This document shows, one piece after another, positions 25,327 to 32,041 of a stretch of DNA of 64,000 nucleotides; position 1 is the first letter of the stretch; each line of letters begins with the position of its first letter. A program made the position numbers and the translations under genes. The stretch comes from Nocardia cyriacigeorgica (lineage in GTDB: Bacteria; Actinomycetota; Actinomycetes; Mycobacteriales; Mycobacteriaceae), in contig NZ_JARWNX010000060.1 in the NCBI RefSeq assembly GCF_029868385.1, forward strand, positions 1-64,000, written 5' to 3'. The notes below the pieces were generated by a model. That model was not told where the DNA came from. It saw only the letters and a list, made by a program, of their open reading frames with translations, and did no database searches.

Positions 25327-26091
25327 TCAACGCCGCTCGGCGGCCGCCTCGGTGAGCCAGCGCAGCGCACCGTCATCGCTTTCCATCCACTCCGGATGCC
25401 ACTGCACCCCGAGTACCGCGGCCCCGGCGAGCTCGATGGACTCGGCCACACCGTCATCCGTGCGACCGGTGACCACCAGACCGTCGCCGCAGACGTCGAC
25501 TGCCTGGTGGTGCCACGAGTTGGTCACCAATCGGTCGCCGAACACCTTCTGCGCGATCGTCCCCGCATCGAAGGTGACCATATGGTCGGGGTCACCGTCC
25601 GACAGCGGCCCACTCGACATGAGGTGGCGCACCGGCCCGACCGGCAGATCGGGGATCAGCGTGCCGCCGAGCGTCACATTGAGCACCTGCATACCGCGAC
25701 ACACGCCGAGCAGCGGGATCTCCCGGTCGAGCGCGACCCTGGTCAACGCCATCTCGAACTCGTCCCGGACAGGGTCGTGAACCGAGGGATCCGCGAGCGG
25801 GTCGACACCGCTGACCACCGACTCGTCGCCGCCCCAATAGCTCGGATGCACATCCTGACCGCCGGTGACCACCACACCGGACAGCCACTGGCCCAACGCC
25901 TCCGGTTCGGCGTCGTAGGGCAGCATCACCGGCACACCACCGGCGCGCGTGATCCGGTCGGCGAAATCGGAGATGAAGCTATCGGTACGGCGCTGACCGT
26001 ACCCCGGATGGCTGCCCCTGATCAGCTCGGTGCGAAACCGCCGCCCGGTCAGTCCGATCAGCGGTTTCGCCCGTGCCGAGCGAGCTGTCAC
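25327..26091 (-). CDS. PuuD-like gamma-glutamyl hydrolase (class I amidotransferase fold)
   Basis: The 254-residue protein has the class I glutamine amidotransferase fold as a stand-alone hydrolase. The nucleophile is Cys131 in LGVCRGMQVLNV, and the His/Glu pair is in GVQWHPEWME. The N-terminal YGQRRTDSFISDFADRITRA and VVVTGGQDVHPSYWG segments match the gamma-glutamyl-GABA hydrolase group. It would release glutamate from a gamma-glutamyl amino acid. The start is GTG 26091, which overlaps the stop of the glutamine synthetase gene (GTGA), showing coupling. The glutamine-synthetase/PuuD pair is a recurrent actinobacterial arrangement. Confidence 0.88.
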   Translation of the reverse strand: MTARSARAKPLIGLTGRRFRTELIRGSHPGYGQRRTDSFISDFADRITRAGGVPVMLPYDAEPEALGQWLSGVVVTGGQDVHPSYWGGDESVVSGVDPLADPSVHDPVRDEFEMALTRVALDREIPLLGVCRGMQVLNVTLGGTLIPDLPVGPVRHLMSSGPLSDGDPDHMVTFDAGTIAQKVFGDRLVTNSWHHQAVDVCGDGLVVTGRTDDGVAESIELAGAAVLGVQWHPEWMESDDGALRWLTEAAAERR

Positions 26092-27443
26092 GGGAACTCG
26101 AAGTATCGGGCCGACTCCCACTGCGAGAGTTCGGCGAACGGATCACCGCCGGCGGTGTGGAACTGCATCCACTCCCAGCGCCGCGTCCCGACCCAATAGT
26201 CCACGAACTCGTCACCGAGCTGTTCGCGCAGGATCAGATCGGCCTCGAGCGCGTCGGCCGCCTTGGTCATGGTGTCGGGCAGCCGCTCGAGGTCGGGCAC
26301 ACACCAGGCCAGGTCGCTGACCGGCTCCGGCGGCTCGAGCTCGCCGTCGAGGCCCGCGATCACACCGGCGAGAATCGTCGCGACCGCCAGGTACAGGTTG
26401 GCGTCGGCGCCGGGAACGCGATATTCGAGACGGGAGTAGGCCGGGTGTCCGCACACCGCACGCACCGCGGTGCTCTTGTTCGCGATACCCCAGGTGACCG
26501 TCGTCGGCGGGCCGCTCAGGTCCACCAGGCGGCGATAGGACGTGATCTGCGGGAGCATGACCGACGCCGCGCCCCGCATTGTCGCGAGCAGTCCACCGAC
26601 AGCGTGCCGCATCGTGTCCGACGGCCCGTCGGGAGCATGGAACGCGTTGACCCCGTCCCGCCGCAAGGACAGGTTGATGTGGGATGCCTGGCCGTATCCG
26701 GCGGTCGGCTTGGCCATGAACGTCACGGTGTGACCGAGTTCGAAGGCCACTTCCCGCATCACCTGCCGGGCGCGAGCCCAGTTGTCGCACACCGAGATCG
26801 GATCTCCGGGAACCAGATTGAGTTCCACCTGGCCCGCCGCGTCCTCATCGCTCCACGCTTCCCACTCGATGCCGATCTCGTCGAGGCGCCGGGCGACCGA
26901 CGACATGTAGTCGACCCAGTCCTTGGACTTGGCGAGGTGGTAGGCGGTGCCCGCACTACCGCCGAGCGGGGTCAGATCGCGGTAGCCCTTGGTCCGGGCC
27001 TCATGGATGGATTCCTGGAACACGGTGGCCTCGATCTCGACCGCGATGGTCGCGGTGAAGCCGCGCGTGGCGAGTCGGTCGACCAGTGTGCGAGCGAGGT
27101 TGCGCGGACAGGTCCCGATCGGCGTGCCATCGGCCTGCCAGTAGTCACCGATGACGGACTCCAGGCCGGGCGCCCACCGCACCAGCGTCGACATATCGGG
27201 CCGGAACTGCACATCCGACACATGCCCGCGCCACTCGGGAAAGGCGAAACCGAAGGTCGGTGCGTTGCCCAGATCGAGGCCGAACAGGAGATCAGCCATT
27301 GCGAAGCCCGAGTCCGCGCATGCGGTGAACTTCTTGGGTGCCAGATTCTTACCGAGGAAGCTGCCGTCATGGTTGGTGGACTCGAGCCGGACCGTATGCA
27401 CCGGAATGTTGTGATCCGTTGCGGTGGCAGTGATTTCAGACAT
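26088..27443 (-). CDS. Glutamine synthetase-like gamma-glutamylamine synthetase (PuuA/GlnA3/GlnA4 type)
   Basis: The 451-residue protein has a glutamine synthetase beta-grasp start (residues 1 to about 110) and a catalytic domain with metal and nucleotide motifs (AVEIEATVFQE, EDAAGQVELNLVPGDP, FMAKPTAGYGQASHINLSL, SRLEYRVPGADANLYLAVA). It differs from true GlnA in the N-terminal part and lacks the adenylylation tail. That is usual for homologues that ligate glutamate to an amine, such as PuuA, IpuC or Streptomyces GlnA3/GlnA4. ATG 27443 has GGAAGG upstream and overlaps the preceding gene by eight bases. Glutamylation would protect the amine group before oxidation. The amine is unknown. Confidence 0.88.
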   Translation of the reverse strand: MSEITATATDHNIPVHTVRLESTNHDGSFLGKNLAPKKFTACADSGFAMADLLFGLDLGNAPTFGFAFPEWRGHVSDVQFRPDMSTLVRWAPGLESVIGDYWQADGTPIGTCPRNLARTLVDRLATRGFTATIAVEIEATVFQESIHEARTKGYRDLTPLGGSAGTAYHLAKSKDWVDYMSSVARRLDEIGIEWEAWSDEDAAGQVELNLVPGDPISVCDNWARARQVMREVAFELGHTVTFMAKPTAGYGQASHINLSLRRDGVNAFHAPDGPSDTMRHAVGGLLATMRGAASVMLPQITSYRRLVDLSGPPTTVTWGIANKSTAVRAVCGHPAYSRLEYRVPGADANLYLAVATILAGVIAGLDGELEPPEPVSDLAWCVPDLERLPDTMTKAADALEADLILREQLGDEFVDYWVGTRRWEWMQFHTAGGDPFAELSQWESARYFEFP

Positions 27444-28092
27444 CGTATCGAACCTTCCATGATGCGGCGACCAGCACCGACAGCTGTGAGAACGTGCCGC
27501 GTACGCCGATATGGCCGGTGGACAGGGCAGCGATCAGGTCGTCGGCGCCGGAGAAGATGCCCGCCAGCAGCTCCGTCGGACCGGCGATGACGTAATGGCT
27601 CTCCCCCTCGCCGACGACGTGCTGATCCAGCCCGTCCGGGCCCTCGGTGATCGCGATGAGCACGTCGGGGATGCCCGGCACCGACCGGGCGGCGGCCCAG
27701 AACGACTCCGCGGCGGTCCGCCAATCCGGCAGTGGCGGCGCGAGCAGGGCGATCGTCGCCGCGGCGAGATCGTCGGCGCCCACCAGCTCGCCGACCAGGG
27801 CGAACCGCTGGTTCAGATCGACGATCATGGTGAGGTCGGGCTCGACGAACACACCGCTCGACACCGCGATGGCACCGGGCGTGAGGGTGATCGTCGCGGC
27901 CTGCGGGGTGTCGTGCGAGCGGATGGCGACTGTGCCCGCCACCGTATCCGGGACGGCGCCGTCGGCGCGGATGGAATCGGCAATGGTCCGACCGATCAAT
28001 CGGACGATCGGACTCGCGTCCTCCTCGATCCGAATATCGACCCCGCCGACCGCCTCGGTCCCACATGCGGGACCGATCGTCGTTTCGGTCAT
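27436..28092 (-). CDS. SCP2-like protein of unknown function, first gene of the PuuA/PuuD unit
   Basis: The 218-residue protein starts at ATG 28092 with AAAGGACAG upstream and overlaps the glutamine synthetase start by eight bases. The sequence suggests two similar alpha/beta halves of sterol-carrier-protein-2 type. DLTMIVDLNQRFALVGELVG occurs in the first half, and HYVIAGPTELLAGIFSGADD followed by GHIGVRGTFSQLSVL in the second. SCP2-like domains bind lipids or hydrophobic ligands. No catalytic residues are evident. Coupling to the gamma-glutamylation genes suggests a substrate-binding or accessory role. The family call is tentative. Confidence 0.6.
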   Translation of the reverse strand: MTETTIGPACGTEAVGGVDIRIEEDASPIVRLIGRTIADSIRADGAVPDTVAGTVAIRSHDTPQAATITLTPGAIAVSSGVFVEPDLTMIVDLNQRFALVGELVGADDLAAATIALLAPPLPDWRTAAESFWAAARSVPGIPDVLIAITEGPDGLDQHVVGEGESHYVIAGPTELLAGIFSGADDLIAALSTGHIGVRGTFSQLSVLVAASWKVRYDV

Positions 28093-28184
28093 CTTGCTGT
28101 CCTTTCGATTCGACGAGATCGCATGCGCGGTAGACCGTCGTCAGTGGATCCCCGAGTTGACCAGAATTTCTAGTCAAACGTCTG

Positions 28185-28196
28185 AGTCATATGACT
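28185..28196. promoter_or_regulatory. Palindromic operator candidate between divergent genes
   Basis: AGTCATATGACT is a perfect 12-bp palindrome between the SCP2-like/PuuA/PuuD unit and the alpha/beta hydrolase. TAGTCAAAC lies just before it. The GTCA/TGAC half-sites recall those in the divergent promoter at 24445-24467. Confidence 0.4.
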
Positions 28197-28247
28197 ATGA
28201 TAGTGAGGCACAGATCACTTCCTGTCAACGACTTTGCGAGGTTTTCC

Positions 28248-29207
28248 ATGAACGACGGCCCGGACTGGTGGCACCTGCTCGATGACCAGGCGGCGGCAGT
28301 AGCCCGGATGCTCGGTCAGATCCTGCGGAAACCCCTCCGCGAGCTGGGACCCGAGCAGGCCAGGGCACTGGTGGACTCGACTCCGTCCAGTGAACCGATC
28401 ACGCCGGTCGAGCATGTCGGACAATTGACCGTGCCGACACGTGCGGGAACGATCCGGGCTCGCCGGTATCGCGCGGGCCGAGCCGCGCCCGCCGACGGCG
28501 CACCCGCGCTGGTCTACCTACACGGCGGCGGTTTCGTCCTCGGCACCTTGGACGGAGCAGACGAGGTGTGCCGCGCGATCGCCGCGGGTTCGGGTTGGAC
28601 GGTCGTATCCGTGGAGTACCGCTTGGCTCCGGAAAACCCCTATCCGGCAGCGCTGCAAGATTGTATCGACGCCTACGCATGGCTGACGACAACAGCGCCG
28701 GAGCTCGGCATCGACCCGAACCGCCTCGCGATCGGCGGCGACTCGGCGGGTGGCAATCTCGCCGCAGCCCTGTGCCTGCACCGACGCGAGGAAGGCAGCA
28801 GCCTTCCGGTGACACAGGTGCTGGTCTACCCCGCCGTCGACGACACGTTCACCACGGCGTCGTGGTCGGACTTCGCCGACGCACCGCTGCTGAGCGCGGC
28901 CAATGCGCGCTGGCTCTGGGAGCAGTACGTCGGTGCGGACCACACGGGTGGCGACCACCTGGCGGCACCCATGCGCGCGGCGTCGCTGCACGGCTTGCCG
29001 CCCGCGCTGATCATGACCGCGGAGGTCGACCCGATCCGCGATGATGCCGAGGCGTACGCATACCGACTGCGACGCGAGGGCGTTCCGGTCACACTGACCA
29101 GATACACCGGCGTCTTCCATGGGTTCTTCACCGAGGTCACGGCGTTCGCGCAGGCCGGACAAGCGATCGAGGAAGTGTGTATGCATCTACGCGAGATCGC
29201 GCAATAG
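28248..29207 (+). CDS. Alpha/beta hydrolase, HSL-type esterase
   Basis: The 319-residue hydrolase is paralogous in type to the one at 5188. The oxyanion motif is YLHGGGFVLGT, the nucleophile is in GGDSAGGNLAAAL, an Asp is in TAEVDPIRDDAEAY, and the His is in GVFHGFFTE. ATG 28248 has GAGG upstream. It is divergent from the PuuA/PuuD unit across a promoter with a palindromic site. If the Baeyer-Villiger-type enzyme produces an ester or lactone, this hydrolase is the natural candidate to open it. The role is inferred from context. Confidence 0.88.
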   Translation: MNDGPDWWHLLDDQAAAVARMLGQILRKPLRELGPEQARALVDSTPSSEPITPVEHVGQLTVPTRAGTIRARRYRAGRAAPADGAPALVYLHGGGFVLGTLDGADEVCRAIAAGSGWTVVSVEYRLAPENPYPAALQDCIDAYAWLTTTAPELGIDPNRLAIGGDSAGGNLAAALCLHRREEGSSLPVTQVLVYPAVDDTFTTASWSDFADAPLLSAANARWLWEQYVGADHTGGDHLAAPMRAASLHGLPPALIMTAEVDPIRDDAEAYAYRLRREGVPVTLTRYTGVFHGFFTEVTAFAQAGQAIEEVCMHLREIAQ

Positions 29208-29214
29208 CCAACCG

Positions 29215-29255
29215 ATCTGGTGACCGTGATGCTGTGCGCATCACGGTCACCAGAT
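29215..29255. terminator. Strong bidirectional hairpin between convergent genes
   Basis: Perfect 18-bp arms ATCTGGTGACCGTGATGC (29215-29232) and GCATCACGGTCACCAGAT (29238-29255) surround the five-base loop TGTGC. It sits right after the hydrolase stop and before the convergent DUF998 gene end. There is no T-tract. Confidence 0.65.
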
Positions 29256-29333
29256 GTGCGGCGAGCAGTGCCGGTACAGGTGCGTTGGGCGTTCGCCTGC
29301 CGACCACTGCTCGTCGATGACTGGCAGATCCCG

Positions 29334-30047
29334 TTATTCGGCAGAGGCCCGGGCGGGACTGCGCATCAGGCGGATCGCCAACACGACGATCCAGATGCCG
29401 CTGGCAACGATTCCGAGCCGTTCGATGAGACCTGCGGGTCCTCCGTCCACCAATTTGGCGATCAGGGCGAAGACGATATAAGTGGTGGGGACCAGCAGGC
29501 CGGTGGCGACCGAATACCGGTACCAGCCGCGACTTGCCAGCGGCTCACCGCGCCGGGCGAGCACGAAGCACACCGCGGTCATCGAGGTGAACTGAACCAG
29601 ACCGAGGAGAGTGTGCACGGCGCCGTGAACTGTCAGCGTCTCCGGCTCTCCCGGCGGGTAGCCCAGCGAGGGGTCGGGCAGGATGGGTCCGATGGCGACG
29701 AAGGTGAGGCCATAGATGCCGAGCAGAACGGGGCCCCAGGTGGAACCGCGCCCGGTGCGCATCAGCTGCCGCGTCCCGAAGGCAAAAGCGAGCAGCAGCG
29801 ATCCGGTGACGATGTAGTTGGTTATCTGCATCCATCCGCCGGGACCCAGTTCGAGGTTGCTGTCGGGCACCACCCAGGGGTTGTAGTCGGGGCGGATCGC
29901 ACCGAGGACGTGAATGACGACAATGTTGAGCAGCGGACCGATGACACCGCAGATCAACAGCAGTTTCATCACTGCCGAGTGCTGTCCGGCGCTCGGTGCC
30001 GAGGTATGGGCGGTCGGTGGCTTCGCGGGGCCGAGAGTGTCGGTCAC
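29334..30047 (-). CDS. DUF998-family membrane protein
   Basis: The 237-residue protein starts at GTG 30047, with GAGGAG upstream. A hydrophilic N-terminus of about 26 residues is followed by six hydrophobic segments, including LLLICGVIGPLLNIVVIHVL, GSLLLAFAFGTRQLM, LLGIYGLTFVAIGPI, LGLVQFTSMTAVCFVLA, GLLVPTTYIVFALIAKL and IVASGIWIVVLAIRLM. The pattern, with a PDPSLGYPPG loop and an HGAVHTLLG helix, matches DUF998 proteins. Function of that family is unknown. It is not obviously linked to the catabolic cluster. Confidence 0.75.
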   Translation of the reverse strand: MTDTLGPAKPPTAHTSAPSAGQHSAVMKLLLICGVIGPLLNIVVIHVLGAIRPDYNPWVVPDSNLELGPGGWMQITNYIVTGSLLLAFAFGTRQLMRTGRGSTWGPVLLGIYGLTFVAIGPILPDPSLGYPPGEPETLTVHGAVHTLLGLVQFTSMTAVCFVLARRGEPLASRGWYRYSVATGLLVPTTYIVFALIAKLVDGGPAGLIERLGIVASGIWIVVLAIRLMRSPARASAE

Positions 30048-30195
30048 GACACGGCTCCTCTCGTCGATCGGGGTTGTTGTCGGTTCGAGGTGCGTTCGAT
30101 TCGCCGACCGCACCCGAGGGGACACCACTATCGAACGATCGGTCACCCCGAGTATTGGAAAAATGTTCCCCGCGCCCGTACCGCCCCTTGGCACT

Positions 30196-30555
30196 TCAGC
30201 CCAGGTATGGCATACGGCGCCCGTCCAGGTAGTGGGTCAGCCTGAGCCTCTGCGTGTGGTGGATGTCGAGGCCGTCCAGTTCGGCGGGACTCACGAACCG
30301 CAATTCGGTCGACTCGTCGGAGACGGCGAGGACGCCCCCGATGACACGGGCGAGGAAGCACACATTGAACTGGCGTCGGACCTCGCCGTCACTGTAGGCG
30401 ATGATATGGCGGGGATCGGTGTAAGTGCCGACAAGTCCGGTGATTTCGATATCCAGCCCGGTTTCTTCCTTGACCTCTCGCACAGCACAGCCGGGAAGGC
30501 TGTCGGTCAGTTCAGCCGAAGAAAGTAACGGATCGTTTGTAGTGGGAAAGTAGCG
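30196..30555 (-). pseudogene. Truncated, degenerate NUDIX hydrolase
   Basis: From about 30483 to 30196 the minus strand encodes the C-terminal two thirds of a NUDIX protein (REVKEETGLDIEITGLVGTY, then TDPRH, FNVCFLAR, ELRFVSPAELDGL). The NUDIX box is damaged upstream. In-frame sequence reads SSAELTDSLPGCAVREVKEE, so the required Gly is Ser and the first Glu is Asp. The preceding domain strands are absent. No start codon with a ribosome binding site is present, and the open frame simply runs back into the tRNA terminator. I read it as a 5'-truncated pseudogene; short expression from GTG 30483 (95 residues) cannot be excluded. Confidence 0.6.
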
Positions 30556-30558
30556 GAT
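30521..30558. repeat. Imperfect 13-bp direct repeats
   Basis: GAAAGTAACGGAT (30521-30533) and GAAAGTAGCGGAT (30546-30558) differ at one base and are 25 bp apart, in the decayed region between the NUDIX remnant and tRNA-Asn. They may be regulatory half-sites or a scar of recombination. Confidence 0.4.
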
Positions 30559-30583
30559 GTGCGGCGATTTCCCCCGATGAGAC

Positions 30584-30622
30584 CAAAAATCCCTCTACCA
30601 GCTTGTGCTGGTAGAGGGATTC
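30584..30622 (-). terminator. Rho-independent terminator of tRNA-Asn
   Basis: Perfect 14-bp arms ATCCCTCTACCAGC (30589-30602) and GCTGGTAGAGGGAT (30607-30620) surround a four-base loop. On the minus strand they are followed by a run of five T. The hairpin begins nine bases after the tRNA. Confidence 0.9.
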
Positions 30623-30628
30623 TTCCTG

Positions 30629-30701
30629 CTCCCCCATCTGGACTCGAACCAGAAACCTGCCGATTAACAGTCGGCTGCTCTGCCAATTGAGCTATAGGGG
30701 A
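30629..30701 (-). tRNA. tRNA-Asn (anticodon GTT)
   Basis: A 73-nt cloverleaf is visible on the minus strand. The acceptor stem TCCCCTA pairs with TGGGGGA (one G-T pair), and the discriminator is G. The D arm is AGCTCAATTGGCAGAGC, the anticodon stem CCGAC/ATCGG contains the loop with GTT, and the T arm has GGTTCGAGTCC. CCA is not encoded. A strong terminator follows. In mycobacteria a tRNA-Asn gene is also found beside the dnaG region. Confidence 0.95.
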
Positions 30702-30900
30702 CTATCCTGTGGGCCGTCGGCGTACCGGGCGGACCGAGGTGAAACTTTAGCGTATGGGTGGGCGGGGGCCCAAATCGTGTCGTCAGAGGGGGGTGAGGGG
30801 GTGTTGAGCGGGGTGTCTGTGGGGTGGGTGGATCGACAGGGGTGGTGGGTGTCGGGCAGGATGTAGGCCGCGGACAGGCGAACGGGAGGAGCTCGAACAG

Positions 30901-31146
30901 ATGCTGCGGTTGATGATCGGCATCGCGGCCGGGTATGTGCTCGGCAGCAAGGCCGGGCGGGCGCGCTATGAGCAGATCAGTGCGGCCACCCGCGCGGTCA
31001 CGGGAAGCCCGGTCACCCGCAAGCTCGTCCAGGTGAGCAGGCAGCGGCTGTCGGACAAACTCAGCACGCGTCCGGCGCTGGAGCCGATGGAGCCGCTCGA
31101 TGAGCGGACCACGGTGCTGGTGCCGCACGATCAGTTGCGGCGCTGA
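30901..31146 (+). CDS. Small YtxH-like conserved protein
   Basis: The 81-residue protein starts at ATG 30901 with GGAGGAG upstream. A short N-terminal hydrophobic, Gly-containing segment (MLRLMIGIAAGYVLGSKAG) is followed by a basic amphipathic helix and a charged C-terminus. This is the typical form of the small proteins beside dnaG in mycobacteria and nocardiae (Rv2342-like, recalled). It is probably membrane-anchored. Function is unknown. It is convergent with the lipoprotein gene, with 13 bases between the stops. Confidence 0.75.
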   Translation: MLRLMIGIAAGYVLGSKAGRARYEQISAATRAVTGSPVTRKLVQVSRQRLSDKLSTRPALEPMEPLDERTTVLVPHDQLRR

Positions 31147-31159
31147 GCTTTTCGATCCC

Positions 31160-31810
31160 TCAGAACAGCGACTGCGCGTCCGCGGCGATCATGAAGCCGT
31201 GCCCGGCCTGATCGCAGCGGATGCCCGTGGGCATCGACGTGCACGCGGTGCCGCGGACGATGATCGTTTCTCCGTACTCCAGGACGTTTCCGCCGCCCTT
31301 GCGGGTGCCGTCGGTCGGTGAGCCGACGAAGAAGCCCTGGTTCACGCACATGAATCGGGCGGCCCCACCGACGACCTGGGCGGCCAAAGCGCGGTCTTCG
31401 CGGCTGGTATCGCAGTCGGTCAGCTCCGGCGGCACCACTTGTGTGGTGCGCAGTTGGCAGCCGGTGCCGAGTTCACCTTCGTTGATGAAGCCGCACATGA
31501 TGTTTCCGGTGGGCGACTGGAAGTAGTAGTGGTTGCCCTGCTGGAAGTCGCGGGCGTCCACGGTGGCGTCGTCACGGGAGGGCAGGGTGGTCGGCGGGAC
31601 GGCCTCGCCGGTAGGGGGCTGGCCGGGGTTCGGCTCGCCGGAGGCGATGGCGGGCGGCGCGGGTTCGGGAGTGCCCGGTGTGATCGGCCGCTCGGGAGCC
31701 GTGGACACCGCCGAATTCGCGTCCGCTGACGGCGGGGAGCTGTCTTGCGCGCAGCCCGACATCCCGAACGCCACGAGGACCGCCAAGCTCGCCAGAAACA
31801 CTCGCTTCAT
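31160..31810 (-). CDS. Lipoprotein of unknown function
   Basis: The 216-residue protein starts at ATG 31810 with GGGAGG upstream. The signal peptide MKRVFLASLAVLVAFG ends in a lipobox MSGC. A Pro/Ser/Ala-rich tether of about 60 residues follows, then a folded domain of about 130 residues with several cysteines (NIMCGF, TGCQL, TDCDTS, FMCVNQ, TACTS, GIRCDQ). These six probably form three disulphides. It would be anchored at the cell surface. A lipoprotein gene (lppQ) also neighbours dnaG in M. tuberculosis. The biochemical role is unknown. Confidence 0.78.
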   Translation of the reverse strand: MKRVFLASLAVLVAFGMSGCAQDSSPPSADANSAVSTAPERPITPGTPEPAPPAIASGEPNPGQPPTGEAVPPTTLPSRDDATVDARDFQQGNHYYFQSPTGNIMCGFINEGELGTGCQLRTTQVVPPELTDCDTSREDRALAAQVVGGAARFMCVNQGFFVGSPTDGTRKGGGNVLEYGETIIVRGTACTSMPTGIRCDQAGHGFMIAADAQSLF

Positions 31811-32041
31811 CCCACGCCTCCCACCGATGGTGCCGAACCCGACTACCGAGTTGATCATCGAGCAGGACGTGATCGTTACGGCGCAACCGATCCGTACTCA
31901 CTACCTTCCCACCCGGCACAAGGACCGCCGCCGGACCAAGTGCATGCTCGCACCACCTTCGCCGACCTGGTGCCGGGGACAGATCCACCTGTGCCAGGCC
32001 ACTGCACGCATGCGGGTGAGTGCCACTCGGGCGACCCCGAA

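Noticed and set aside
30521..30558. 13-bp direct repeats considered as attachment sites of an integrative element
   Set aside because: They are only 25 bp apart, are not copies of the tRNA 3' end, and there is no integrase in the window. They are kept only as a repeat and possible scar.
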